In this document: piece after piece, positions 25,357 through 35,503 of the stretch
Layout of the letters: the number at the start of each line of letters is the position of its first letter
Numbering within the stretch: position 1 is the stretch's first letter
From: Pustulibacterium marinum
GTDB taxonomy: Bacteria > Bacteroidota > Bacteroidia > Flavobacteriales > Flavobacteriaceae
Direction: 5' to 3'
Assembly (NCBI RefSeq): GCF_900116665.1
Contig: NZ_FPBK01000001.1
Coordinates: 642,112 to 706,111, forward strand
DNA: 64,000 nucleotides
Translations under genes and position numbers: made by a program
Notes under the pieces: generated by a model
Database searches by the model: none
Seen by the model: the letters and a program-made list of their open reading frames with translations, nothing else
What the model was told of the DNA's origin: nothing

Positions 25357-28300
25357 TTAGTGTACTAATTTTTTTGTAATTGTAGCTCCACTAGTGGTGG
25401 TTACAGTAATTAGCAGGGTACTATTTGTTCTTTTTGAATAGAACGTTTTGTCTAGTGTTTGTATGTCTTGTAAAGAAAGAACCAATTTACCATTGATGTC
25501 ATAAATTGTAATGTCTTTCATAACTTCCTGAGTAGATAATACTCTTACTTTCTGATCATTGATCTCTACGGCTTTGATGGTATTGGCGTTAACGGCGATA
25601 TCTTCTAAACCTAGTGCTGTATTTACATATTTTACAACGAATCTATCGTCAAATCTACCAACTGAAGCAGCAAAGGTATATGGAGCATTTGTTAACTCGT
25701 GGGTTACATTCAAATAAGTATCTTCAAGATAAATCTCAGTTTGCGTACCATCTGTAAATAATCCATCAGCATCTGCGATTGCAATGGTATAATTACCTGC
25801 AGTACCTGTGTAATACCCTAATGAAACCGTATCTGTATTTTCAAAAGGTAATGCTTTACCTTGGATCATCACATTTTCATCATCAATAATTGAATATAAA
25901 TTCAATGATGTGTTTTCATCTGCATATGCATCGTATAAACGATCTTTATCATTGGTAGCGCCATCAATATAACCGATTAAGGTTCTTTTTACTGATGTTT
26001 GATTTGGTGAAATGATGTCTAACCAAAATCTTCCTTCAGGGTTTGTAGGTGTTTCGGTTTCTGTTGTTGCAGTTCTAAAGAAAGATGAATTGTTGAATGA
26101 TTCACTTCTCATTTCATTGCTAAATGTAACAGTTTCTGTAGCGGCACTACCGTCTGCCATTTTTACAAAGAAAGATTGTCCTGCAGCAATATAGCCATCA
26201 AAACCTAATAGTCCACTAATAAGTCCGGTAGCGTTGAATACAATGTAGTCGTCTTGGCTATAGTTAAAGCCATAATCTGCATAGAAAGGATTCGCATTAC
26301 TATTACTTGGGTTGTTTCCATGCGTCCAAATTCTAACCGCTCCTTCTATATTTAAGTTTTGAGATAAGAAAGCGTTTACACTGATTGATGATGGATATGG
26401 ATTTCCTATAAGATTCCAGTTGTCATCATAGTTGGTCACCCAAGATCCATTGATGATATTTAGGAAATCTAAACCAGTATAACTTCCACGCTGAATGCTT
26501 TTTGTAATAGTTCCGTTATTTGGAGTCCCCTCGAATGTAGCTGTAAAATCTTGATCGGTGTTTACCGGATAGTCCATTGGAGCTCTGATGATATACCCTT
26601 TTCCGGCAATCATATCTTCTGATGTGTTTGACCACTGACCATATCCACCAGCTACGGTAGGAATCCATTCATAAATAGACCATGTTGGACTGTCGGGTGA
26701 TACATCTTGAACGTTGAAAGATTGTACAGGTGAAGACCAATACACATAATCGTATTTGCTAATTGAAGCGTCACGATCCATAGTAATTGACCCCGTGTTT
26801 TGAACGTCCTGTACTTGGATTAAGCTACCAGAGTCTTCAATATGGAAAATACCACCATCTTCCACTGTTACTTCCTCTTGAACTGTAAGGGTGCCACCAC
26901 CTTCAATAGTGAATTCTCCACCGTTTTTAACTTTAAATATTTTAGCTTGACCATTTTGATTGTTTGTAATGTCAGAAATGAAATCATCTTTTACAATTAC
27001 ACAGTTTTCCGATGTAGGAACTCCAAATGGTAACCAGTTATTAGGGTTGTTCCAACTTGCATTAGAAGAGGTTCCTTGCCAAATTTTTGAATTGTTGGTT
27101 ACGGTAACATCTCTAGAAGCAATACAGCCGTTAGATAGTTGCGCACTTACCGTAAATGTGTATTCGCTTACTTCTAACTGTTCTAAAGTAGGTTTGATGT
27201 ACACGTTTGAAGAAGTGTCTGTACCTTCTATATAAGGGATTGTACAAGCTTCATCTAAATAGGCATCTACATTGTCTCCACTCCACAAGAAAGCGGTAGT
27301 TAGCGGTTTGTAACCATGTAAAGAAATGTTGTCTATTGCCGCACCATCTTTCCAACCTGCTCGGTATCTAAAACGTACTTTTAATTGTGTGTATCCTATG
27401 TAATTGGAAAAGTCGAATGATAAATTAGCAAAATTTGAACCAACTCCAACATCTTGAGTAAAATCATGAAAAGTAGACCAATTGTATCCGTTATTGGTAG
27501 ACACTTCAACAATAATGTGGTCATCATCACTTACCCCAGCATAGTTAGAATAATATAGATCAAAATTAAGTGTTAGACTTTGAAAGTTTTCGGTGTTAAT
27601 GCTGTTGCTTAATGTAATAGCATTATTTACAGAAGTGCCATTCCCTAAGTCTGAAGTAGTCATAGCAAAGTGATTTCCGTTGAAACCAGATGCAATGGCC
27701 GGAAACCATACTTGTGTGTTATTAGGAACATATGGACTCTCTTTTATTTGCCAGTTAGATCCATTAGAAGAAGAGCTTACATTTTGGTTGTAAAAGCTTC
27801 CTAAATTATTGTTTTCAAAATCTTCATTGATAAGATATACTTCCTCCAATTCGCCACCTGCAGAAAGTTCAATAACGGCATCTTCACCACAAACTACTGG
27901 GTTTGCTGGTGTAACCCCTAATGTAGGGACAGGTTTTACAGTGGCCTTTACAGCTGTTCTTTCTAATGATTCGCAACTACCATTGTAGGCTGTTACATAA
28001 AATGTAGTGGTCTCTGTAAGTTCGGGAGTAGTCCATGTTGTATTTGTGGTCGTAGCAATTAAATTATCGCCTGTTGCAGCGCCATACCATCTGTATTCTG
28101 TGGTGCCATAACTAGCAGTAACGCTTAGATCTTGAGAGCCTTCACCACAACCTTCAGATTCTGTGATGCTTGTAATTAGAGCTTCGCAATTTTCAACTAC
28201 TGTAAATTTATAGTCTTCTACTTCCCCATAATAACTATTGTCACAAGTGCTATTGCTGTCGTTTCTTAAGCGTAAAACGTAGCTGCCTGGGGTAGTGTTT

Positions 28301-29784
28301 TCAGGAATTACAAATCCAAAAGTTGTAGATACAATACCAGTACCACCAGATGAATACACTTGCTCATTATAATCGTTAAAGTCTCCATCTTTATTCCAGT
28401 CAACCCATGCGTATACAGCTGATAAATCTTGATCGTTATAAGTGATTTCTGCAAAAATATTAATACTTTCTCCCTGAGCTTGAGAACTTACTTCATCTAA
28501 ATTCGTGAAATCTTGGTATCCATTATAGGAATACGTAGAGCTATTTTCGGTATCATTTAAAGTTCCTATAAAGTTAACTTGAGAGAAATAAGATTTATTT
28601 TCATAACTCACATTAGGAGTACAGTAGGATGGAAGGTCATCGTTTCCACCTCCGCTTCCAGCATTCACAGTGACGTTGTAATCTTCTGCGGAACCATAGC
28701 TTTCATATCCACAAGGGTTATTTATGTAGCTTCCGTATTTTTGTATAACTCTCATTCTCGTGATTCCATTAAGAGCAGAAGAAGGAACTTCGATAGTGTT
28801 AGAAATTGAACCATTATAGTTATTGCTTCCTATATTATATTTTTCATTACTATCGAAACTGTTGTTTTGATTCCAGTCAATATATACACTGATATAATAT
28901 GAATAATATCCGTTAGTTTCGGATGATACCGATATGTTGTAAGTTCCACCTTGTGTAACGGTAGCTTCATCGCAATACGAATCATAAGCACCATAGCTAG
29001 TTGAATTAGAAGAACTGTTGTTAATACCTGCAAAAGTTACATTGGTAATGGGTCTAGTGGTTCCAAAAGTAGGAATACAATAACTACCTGAAGATTGAGA
29101 ATACGTTATTTTTACTTGACCATTACCGCCGTCGCCACCTTTTTTACTATCATTGTGATAACCTTCGCCGCCGCCGCCGCCGCCGCCAGGATTTTCACCG
29201 TCTTCACCATTCTGACTTTGTTGGCCATCTCCACCATAACCACCACCAGCATTCGTGTTTCCCGCGTTACCACCGTCTCCACCAGTGCTGTTATTTCCAT
29301 TGCTTCCATTTTGGCCGTTGTTATTTTGACTTCCGCCTGAAGGTTGTCCTGGTTGTCCTGGTTGTCCGTTTTGGTTTCTTTGACCACCATAGCCTCCACC
29401 AGCGGTCATTGTATAACCGGTGAAGTTTATAATTGTACTTTCTCCATTGTCACCATCGGCGTTATAATGTCCTTCTCCACCAGCACCAATAGTAAACGAT
29501 ACAGTTTCTCCTCCGGATAGGTTGTTAAAGGTTCGTCTTACATAGGCACCACCACCACCACCGGCACCACCACCGGCATTGTTATTTGAACTTCCACCAC
29601 CTGCACCACCTGCGCCCCAGGCTTCGATGGTAATTGAAGTTACACCACATGGGACTTCAAAAGTGCTATTTCCAGGGGTGTTAAAAGTTTCGGTTTGATT
29701 ATTTTGTGAAAATACTACAGCTGAGAATAGTAGGCATAGCGCAATCAAAGAGCTGTGGACTCTGTGGGGAAATTTAGAATTCAT
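25357..29784 (-). CDS. Large T9SS-exported GEVED protein with Gly-rich domain
   Basis: This 1475-residue protein has a signal peptide (about 1-26). A Gly-rich domain spans about 40-230, with collagen-like triplets such as GQPGQPGQPSGG and GEDGENPGGGGGGG. Two GEVED domains follow (about 235-375 and 385-520; VYIDWNQNNSFDSNEKYN and WVDWNKDGDFNDYNEQVY). Next come an Ig-like segment (TFYVTAYNGSCES), a lectin/MAM-like beta-sandwich (GSNWQIKESP...) and a second Ig-like segment. The C-terminus is a type A T9SS sorting tail (ITIYDINGKLVLSLQ, ending TKKLVH). It should be carried through the outer membrane by the T9SS and attached to the surface or released. The next gene upstream is a shorter paralogue. 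Adhesion or matrix formation is likely. Confidence 0.85.
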   Translation of the reverse strand: MNSKFPHRVHSSLIALCLLFSAVVFSQNNQTETFNTPGNSTFEVPCGVTSITIEAWGAGGAGGGSSNNNAGGGAGGGGGAYVRRTFNNLSGGETVSFTIGAGGEGHYNADGDNGESTIINFTGYTMTAGGGYGGQRNQNGQPGQPGQPSGGSQNNNGQNGSNGNNSTGGDGGNAGNTNAGGGYGGDGQQSQNGEDGENPGGGGGGGEGYHNDSKKGGDGGNGQVKITYSQSSGSYCIPTFGTTRPITNVTFAGINNSSSNSTSYGAYDSYCDEATVTQGGTYNISVSSETNGYYSYYISVYIDWNQNNSFDSNEKYNIGSNNYNGSISNTIEVPSSALNGITRMRVIQKYGSYINNPCGYESYGSAEDYNVTVNAGSGGGNDDLPSYCTPNVSYENKSYFSQVNFIGTLNDTENSSTYSYNGYQDFTNLDEVSSQAQGESINIFAEITYNDQDLSAVYAWVDWNKDGDFNDYNEQVYSSGGTGIVSTTFGFVIPENTTPGSYVLRLRNDSNSTCDNSYYGEVEDYKFTVVENCEALITSITESEGCGEGSQDLSVTASYGTTEYRWYGAATGDNLIATTTNTTWTTPELTETTTFYVTAYNGSCESLERTAVKATVKPVPTLGVTPANPVVCGEDAVIELSAGGELEEVYLINEDFENNNLGSFYNQNVSSSSNGSNWQIKESPYVPNNTQVWFPAIASGFNGNHFAMTTSDLGNGTSVNNAITLSNSINTENFQSLTLNFDLYYSNYAGVSDDDHIIVEVSTNNGYNWSTFHDFTQDVGVGSNFANLSFDFSNYIGYTQLKVRFRYRAGWKDGAAIDNISLHGYKPLTTAFLWSGDNVDAYLDEACTIPYIEGTDTSSNVYIKPTLEQLEVSEYTFTVSAQLSNGCIASRDVTVTNNSKIWQGTSSNASWNNPNNWLPFGVPTSENCVIVKDDFISDITNNQNGQAKIFKVKNGGEFTIEGGGTLTVQEEVTVEDGGIFHIEDSGSLIQVQDVQNTGSITMDRDASISKYDYVYWSSPVQSFNVQDVSPDSPTWSIYEWIPTVAGGYGQWSNTSEDMIAGKGYIIRAPMDYPVNTDQDFTATFEGTPNNGTITKSIQRGSYTGLDFLNIINGSWVTNYDDNWNLIGNPYPSSISVNAFLSQNLNIEGAVRIWTHGNNPSNSNANPFYADYGFNYSQDDYIVFNATGLISGLLGFDGYIAAGQSFFVKMADGSAATETVTFSNEMRSESFNNSSFFRTATTETETPTNPEGRFWLDIISPNQTSVKRTLIGYIDGATNDKDRLYDAYADENTSLNLYSIIDDENVMIQGKALPFENTDTVSLGYYTGTAGNYTIAIADADGLFTDGTQTEIYLEDTYLNVTHELTNAPYTFAASVGRFDDRFVVKYVNTALGLEDIAVNANTIKAVEINDQKVRVLSTQEVMKDITIYDINGKLVLSLQDIQTLDKTFYSKRTNSTLLITVTTTSGATITKKLVH

Positions 29785-29836
29785 GCTAAGAGGTAATTTT
29801 TTGCGATAGTTGTTAATTGTAAAAATTTGAGCACCA

Positions 29837-29844
29837 CAAAACTA
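29837..29844 (-). promoter_or_regulatory. Possible -7 promoter element for the large GEVED gene
   Basis: On the minus strand TAGTTTTG matches TAnnTTTG and lies 52 bases upstream of the ATG at 29784. Confidence 0.4.
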
Positions 29845-29980
29845 ATGGCTCTTAGTATCAAACTGTTGATTATGTCTTTATAATCGTTGAAAGCGTAAAA
29901 ACTTCGATAAAGTGCATTTTTTTATCGTTAAGAGTACGTGTTTTTTTACACAGTAAAGTTGTTTTTTAGTATTGAAATAA

Positions 29981-30006
29981 AAAAGCAATCCATTTGGATT
30001 GCTTTT
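29981..30006 (-). terminator. Terminator of the second GEVED gene
   Basis: AAAAGCAATCC and GGATTGCTTTT form a stem 25 bases past the stop codon. It separates the two paralogues, so each is probably its own transcript. Confidence 0.85.
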
Positions 30007-30030
30007 CGAAATTATTTAAAAATACTTTAA

Positions 30031-33000
30031 TTAATGAACAATTTTCTTAGTGGCTAAATGATTATCTATCGTTTGTATGTTGACTAAAATTACGTTGTTC
30101 AATTGTTTTAAAGGAATTTGAACCGAAGATGTATTCAAATTATTCAAACTTAAAAGCTTTTGACCATTAACGGTATAAATCGTTATTTCTTTTAAATTCT
30201 CTTTAGAGGAGCTGATGTTCAATATGCTTCTGTTTGATGATTGGTACACTAAGATAGTATTCTCATCTAAGAATTTATCAGAATTTAGCGCTGTTTCAAC
30301 ATATTTAATGTAAAATCGATCGTTATAAATATCTGCTGTACTCACATTAAATGTATACGGAGATTGACTTAAATTATGAACTTGGTTTGAATATGTATCT
30401 TCAATATAAATGGTGTAATCATCCAAGTTTTCAAAAATACCATCCACATTTGCTAGGGCGATGGTATAATTTCCAGAAGAAGTAGCATTGAATCCTAAGG
30501 GTATCATATCTGTATTATCAAAGGGAATAGATCTGGCTTGGATTTCCATTCTTTTTGTTCCTAATAAGGTAAATAATGAAGGATTATTAATGGTATAGCT
30601 ATCATACAATCTATCTTTTTCGTTTGTAGCTCCTTCTAGGTAACCAACCAAAGTCCTTGATATGTCATTGGATGGTGTAATAAGATCTAACCAAAATCTT
30701 CCTTCAAGATTTTCTGGAGTTGTGGTTTCGGTTGTTTGCATAGATCTGAAAAATTGAGAATTATTAAACTCTCCACTTCTCATGCCGTTATCAAAAATAA
30801 CCGAAGAAGTAATCTCTGCTCCATCGGTCATTTGAATGAAAAAACCTTGGCTTGCACCAATATAACCATCAAATGTATCAGGACCGGCAGAAGATCCTGT
30901 AGCGTTGAAAACTATGTAGTCTTCCTGTGTATAGTTGTATTGAAAGTCATCATAGAAAGAATCATCATAGCTTTCACTAGGTGCTTCGCCATGCGTCCAG
31001 ATTTGAATAGTTCCCTCTATATTTTCATTGGCTGATAGAAATGCTCCTGCATCTATGGCAGAAGGGTATGGGTTTCCAACAAGATTAAAGTTGTCATCCA
31101 TATTGGTTACTGTAGCGCCATAACTATTTTCGTAATTTTCGCCAGTATAGTTTCCTCTTGAAATGGTGGTAGTTATTGTTCCGTTATTTGGAGTACCATC
31201 AAAAGTGGCGGTATACTCTTGTGTTTCAGTTGATGAATATTCTGAAGGAGCTCTTACAATATAACCTTTACCTAACATCATATTTCCGGAACTATTTACC
31301 CAATTACCTACTGAATTGTTTACTGTAGGTAGCCATTCATAAATGTAACTTGATGGCGTGTTTGGAGAAATATCATTTACAGCAAAACTAGCTACCGGAC
31401 TTGACCAATACACGTAATCAAATAAACCAATGGTACTATTTCTATCCATAGTAATAATGCCTGTATTAGCTACATCTTGGACTTGAACTAAACTTCCATT
31501 ATCTTCTATATGGAATGTGCCATTTTCTTCAACAATTATTGTTTCTTCTACTGTTAATGCAGCATTGCTCTCTATAGTAAATTCGCCATTGTTCTTTACT
31601 TTGAAGTTTTTAGCGTGGCCTTGGGTATTCTCTGGAATACTAGCAGTTTGAACATCTTTAATGATTACACAATTTTCTGATGTAGGTATTTCTGCGGGCA
31701 ACCAATTATTTATATCTGTCCAATCATCCGAATTTCCTTGCCAAACTCTTGTAGTATTGGTAACCGTTACACTTGTGTTAGCATAGCAACTATTAGTCAA
31801 AGTAGCGCTTGCGGTAAAAGTGTATGAAGGTAACTGTAGTTGGTCTAAAGTAGGTTTTATAAATACAGTATCAACAGGAGTTCCTTCTGCATAAGGAATG
31901 GTACAAGCTTCATTGGTATAGGCATCTACAGTGGTATCGCTAATCCAATTGAATGCTGTGTTCAAAGGTTTGTCTCCATATAGTTTTACATCATCTACGG
32001 CAACTCCATCCGGTAACCAACCAGAAGAAGTTGAGTAGGAATAATGGTTAAATCTGATTTTTAAGTTTTCAAACCCTACAAATTCACTGAGATCAATAGA
32101 GATGTTTTCAAATCTACTGCCAATTCCTACGTCTTCATTGTAGTTGAGAACAGTATTCCATGAATTTCCATTATCAGTAGATACTTGAAAAAGAAAATAC
32201 TCTTGAAATGTTTCATTGTCATTAGGCAAATATCTTGAATAAAACATGTCAAACTCTAAATTCAATGATACAAACTCACTCGTATTTACGGCATTTGTAA
32301 GTGTGAGCATGTTATTGATATTGTTAGGAGCCGGACTGTTTATCAAGTCAGAATTTGCCATAGCAAAATGATCATCTCCAAAACCTGAGGAAATAGCTGG
32401 AAACCAAACTTTTCCTTCTGGAACTATTGTACTTGTATAAGTTTGCCATTTTGAATATTGGTCGTAGGAAGATGTATTGCCATCATTGTTAATATTTTCG
32501 AATACTCCTAAGCCAGACTCAAAGTCTTCGTCAATTAAATATATCTGTTCAAAATCACCCGTTGCAGATAGTGTAAGAATGTCATCATCTCCACAAACTG
32601 TTGGATTTTCAGGAGAGAAGTTTAACGTAGGAATAGGATTTACATGGGCAATAACTTCAGTTCTCTCATAAGATTCGCAGAAACCATTGTAAGCCGTTAC
32701 GTAGTATGAAGTTGTGGTAGAAATATTTGGTGTTGTCCAGTCTCCTGTAACAGTGGTTGCAACAAGACTTCCGCCAGTAAGCGCATTGTACCATCTAAAT
32801 TCAGTTACGTCATCGGAACCAGAGACGGCTAAGTCTACTATTCCGTTACCACAGGTCTCGCCGTCAATAATATCGGTTATGTAGGCGTCACAACTTTCTA
32901 AAACAGTAAATGTGTAATCTTCAGCTTCACCATATTCCTGAAAATTTCTGTTTTGTCCAGCATAATAAACTGTATTTGTATCAAAAGTTTCGCAAGCATT

Positions 33001-33636
33001 GAAATTATACCCAAAATACTCGATCGTGGATCCATTTATAGTAGTGAAACTGTTATATACGCGAATACGAAGTCTGTAATCACCTGGAGTTGTATTTTCT
33101 GGAATGACGAATCCAAAAGTTGTAGTAAGAGCAGCATAGCTTCCAGGATTATAAACAATTTCAGTACTTTCATTAAATTGTCCATCTTTATTCCAGTCTA
33201 CCCAGGCTTTCCATCTTCCTCTTGAGTTTGCCTCTGCATAAATATTTACTCCTTCGTTTTGAGCTTGTGAAGCAACAGTACTTGCGGATGTAAAATTTTG
33301 ATATCCTATTGGAGAAGACGACGCGTATGTGGACGAATTAGAGGTGTCATTTAAGGTACCTATAAAATCCATTTTTTTTATGTAGCGTTGGCTAGCGCTA
33401 TTTGTGGTAGTGGGCGTACAATAGGCCGTTGTTTCGTATGGAACGTAACTTACAGTTTCAATTAAAAAAGTAGAATCTTTAATAGCATCTGATAATATAA
33501 TATCAAAAGTAACATCGGTTCCAGATGGAGTGTCAAGAACTTTAGTTGGAGCAATATTCCCAAATAGAGGAGCGTATACTACATAACACAGAAGCATAAA
33601 GAAGAAATACTTTCTTCCTAGAGGAAAGTTGATCAT
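30031..33636 (-). CDS. T9SS-exported GEVED protein, paralogue of the neighbour
   Basis: This 1201-residue protein has an N-terminal signal sequence (about 1-27) and one GEVED domain (about 70-250; WVDWNKDGQFNESTEIVY, then GEAEDYTFTVLE). An Ig-like segment, a lectin/MAM-like sandwich and a C-terminal half closely matching the neighbour follow: compare WLPAEIPTSENCVIIKD with WLPFGVPTSENCVIVKD, and VQDVANTGIITMDRNS with VQDVQNTGSITMDRDA. It ends with a T9SS tail (ITIYTVNGQKLLSL, ending TKKIVH). It lacks the Gly-rich domain and the first GEVED domain. Tandem duplication, followed by gain or loss of the front modules, explains the pair. Surface exposure is expected from the tail. Confidence 0.85.
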   Translation of the reverse strand: MINFPLGRKYFFFMLLCYVVYAPLFGNIAPTKVLDTPSGTDVTFDIILSDAIKDSTFLIETVSYVPYETTAYCTPTTTNSASQRYIKKMDFIGTLNDTSNSSTYASSSPIGYQNFTSASTVASQAQNEGVNIYAEANSRGRWKAWVDWNKDGQFNESTEIVYNPGSYAALTTTFGFVIPENTTPGDYRLRIRVYNSFTTINGSTIEYFGYNFNACETFDTNTVYYAGQNRNFQEYGEAEDYTFTVLESCDAYITDIIDGETCGNGIVDLAVSGSDDVTEFRWYNALTGGSLVATTVTGDWTTPNISTTTSYYVTAYNGFCESYERTEVIAHVNPIPTLNFSPENPTVCGDDDILTLSATGDFEQIYLIDEDFESGLGVFENINNDGNTSSYDQYSKWQTYTSTIVPEGKVWFPAISSGFGDDHFAMANSDLINSPAPNNINNMLTLTNAVNTSEFVSLNLEFDMFYSRYLPNDNETFQEYFLFQVSTDNGNSWNTVLNYNEDVGIGSRFENISIDLSEFVGFENLKIRFNHYSYSTSSGWLPDGVAVDDVKLYGDKPLNTAFNWISDTTVDAYTNEACTIPYAEGTPVDTVFIKPTLDQLQLPSYTFTASATLTNSCYANTSVTVTNTTRVWQGNSDDWTDINNWLPAEIPTSENCVIIKDVQTASIPENTQGHAKNFKVKNNGEFTIESNAALTVEETIIVEENGTFHIEDNGSLVQVQDVANTGIITMDRNSTIGLFDYVYWSSPVASFAVNDISPNTPSSYIYEWLPTVNNSVGNWVNSSGNMMLGKGYIVRAPSEYSSTETQEYTATFDGTPNNGTITTTISRGNYTGENYENSYGATVTNMDDNFNLVGNPYPSAIDAGAFLSANENIEGTIQIWTHGEAPSESYDDSFYDDFQYNYTQEDYIVFNATGSSAGPDTFDGYIGASQGFFIQMTDGAEITSSVIFDNGMRSGEFNNSQFFRSMQTTETTTPENLEGRFWLDLITPSNDISRTLVGYLEGATNEKDRLYDSYTINNPSLFTLLGTKRMEIQARSIPFDNTDMIPLGFNATSSGNYTIALANVDGIFENLDDYTIYIEDTYSNQVHNLSQSPYTFNVSTADIYNDRFYIKYVETALNSDKFLDENTILVYQSSNRSILNISSSKENLKEITIYTVNGQKLLSLNNLNTSSVQIPLKQLNNVILVNIQTIDNHLATKKIVH

Positions 33637-33786
33637 GCGTTTGGGGTTATTCCTGTTTATTAAATTTTACATGTTTTTTTTTGGCTTGCCAAAATTATTA
33701 AATTTTTAATTTTGTTAGATTGAAAACATGGGAAAATAAAGTTATTAGTCAATTAAACGGTTATTTTTATAGATAAATTATATTTC

Positions 33787-34680
33787 TTGAAAGTGAAAAA
33801 TTATAAAAGTGTAATCCAAAACAGATTAATCCTACTTCCAGAATATAAAAACCATCCATTTATATCAGGTAATAAATTACGAAAGCTGAAATACAATGTG
33901 CTTAAAGCGAAAGATATGGGTTTAAAAACCATTGTTACTTTTGGTGGAGCATTTTCAAATCATATTGCGGCGACAGCAGCGGCTGGTAAGGAGTATGGTT
34001 TCAAAACCATAGGAGTTATTAGAGGTGAAGAACTTGTCTCTAAAATTGATGAAAACCCAACTTTAGCTTTTGCAAAAGATTTGGGTATGCAGTTTAAATT
34101 TGTTTCTAGAAGTGCTTATCGTGAAAAGTCTTCGGAGTTATTTTTGAATCAATTAGAACAAGAATTTGGAGCGTTTTATCTATTGCCCGAAGGAGGAACC
34201 AATGAATTGGCGGTAAAAGGTTGCGAGGAAATATTGTGCGATTCAACAAAAGATTTTGATTTTATTTGCGTTCCTGTAGGGACGGGAGGAACAATTTCCG
34301 GGTTAATCAACGCAAGTGAACCACGCCAAACAATTTTGGGGTTTCCGGCTTTGAAAGGTGAATTTTTACAAAATGATATTACTACATTTGTAACCAAAAC
34401 TAATTGGAAACTGATTCATGATTATCATTTTGGAGGATATGCCAAAGTAAATTATGAATTGATTCAATTTTTAAATTCGTTTTACGAAGAAACTCAAATT
34501 CCACTGGATCCTATTTACACAGGAAAAATGGTTTACGGAGTTTACGATTTATTGGAAAAAGGATATTTCCCAGAAAATTCAAAAATTTTATTGGTTCATA
34601 CCGGAGGTTTACAAGGAATTAAGGGAATGAATCAAAAACTAAAAAAGAAAGGTAGTACTACCATTAATTATGAAGTTTAA
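33787..34680 (+). CDS. PLP-dependent D-cysteine desulfhydrase / ACC deaminase family enzyme
   Basis: This 297-residue fold-type II PLP enzyme shows the PLP-lysine motif [11 protein letters not shown] (Lys30), [17 protein letters not shown] and the phosphate-binding [10 protein letters not shown]. Such enzymes break down D-cysteine or 1-aminocyclopropane-1-carboxylate; the sequence cannot decide which. The N-terminus is short: the KREDLIHP stretch usually found before HPFISGNK is replaced by LLPEYKNHP. The start is uncertain, since only TTG (33787) and GTG (33793) are available near the beginning of the conserved region. It overlaps the following glucosaminidase gene by 11 bases, so the two are coupled, and hemL follows. 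Confidence 0.82.
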   Translation: MKVKNYKSVIQNRLILLPEYKNHPFISGNKLRKLKYNVLKAKDMGLKTIVTFGGAFSNHIAATAAAGKEYGFKTIGVIRGEELVSKIDENPTLAFAKDLGMQFKFVSRSAYREKSSELFLNQLEQEFGAFYLLPEGGTNELAVKGCEEILCDSTKDFDFICVPVGTGGTISGLINASEPRQTILGFPALKGEFLQNDITTFVTKTNWKLIHDYHFGGYAKVNYELIQFLNSFYEETQIPLDPIYTGKMVYGVYDLLEKGYFPENSKILLVHTGGLQGIKGMNQKLKKKGSTTINYEV

Positions 34681-35503
34681 ATATCTATTTATATGCATTC
34701 TTTCTTTAGCAATTATTTCTTGTGGAGGGAAGAAGAAGGTTTCGAAAAAGAAAAAATCAGCTCCCAAAAGAGAGAATACCATTGTTATTAAAGCTCCCAC
34801 AAAAAAAGAACAGGTAGAATTGTTAGAAGCTACTTCTACCGTAGCCGTTAAAACGAATACAGTTGAAGAGTATATCAATGTGTATAAAGATATTGCTATG
34901 GTAGAAATGCAGCGTTACAATATACCTGCCAGTATTACTTTGGCGCAGGCAATTTTAGAAAGTGGTTCTGGTAAAGGAGAATTAACACTTAAAGCAAACA
35001 ATCACTTTGGTATTAAATGTCATTCAGATTGGCATGGACCAAGTGTTACGCATGATGATGATAGAAGAGGAGAGTGTTTTAGAAAATATGACAATCCAAA
35101 TAAATCATTTGAAGATCATTCACTGTTTTTAACAGAAAGAAGCAGATACGCTTTTTTGTTTGATCTGAAACAGAGCGATTACAAAGGTTGGGCTCGTGGC
35201 TTAAAGAAAGCAGGGTATGCTACAGATCCAAAATATCCAAACAAATTAATTACCATAATTGAGAAATATCAATTGTTTGAGTTCGATAAATTGGTGTTGA
35301 AGGATAATTATGAAATAGTAGTTGAAAAAGACAATGCAGAAGAGGTAGTAACTGCTGGTGAAACCTATCACACCGTAGTTAAAGGAGATACTTTGTACAA
35401 TATTTCTAAGAGATATGGTGTAAGCGTAGAATCTATTCAAAAAGCCAATAAGCTAAAGGGAAGTGGTATTTCAATTGGTCAAAAATTAAAAATAGTTAAG
35501 TAA
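34670..35503 (+). CDS. Lipoprotein glucosaminidase with LysM domain
   Basis: This 277-residue protein has a lipoprotein signal (LAIISC, Cys18) and a Lys-rich linker. The GH73-type glucosaminidase domain spans about 70-200 ([19 protein letters not shown] with the catalytic Glu candidate, [15 protein letters not shown], and [16 protein letters not shown]). A single C-terminal LysM domain (about 230-277; [19 protein letters not shown]) should bind peptidoglycan. It would hydrolyse the N-acetylglucosamine linkages of cell-wall glycan from the outer membrane or periplasm. It overlaps the preceding PLP-enzyme gene and shares a base with the hemL start. Confidence 0.93.
   Translation: MKFKYLFICILSLAIISCGGKKKVSKKKKSAPKRENTIVIKAPTKKEQVELLEATSTVAVKTNTVEEYINVYKDIAMVEMQRYNIPASITLAQAILESGSGKGELTLKANNHFGIKCHSDWHGPSVTHDDDRRGECFRKYDNPNKSFEDHSLFLTERSRYAFLFDLKQSDYKGWARGLKKAGYATDPKYPNKLITIIEKYQLFEFDKLVLKDNYEIVVEKDNAEEVVTAGETYHTVVKGDTLYNISKRYGVSVESIQKANKLKGSGISIGQKLKIVK

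Noticed and set aside
29095-29399. Open frames antisense to and overlapping the collagen-like region
   Set aside because: They arise from the low-complexity Gly codons of the GEVED protein in other frames.
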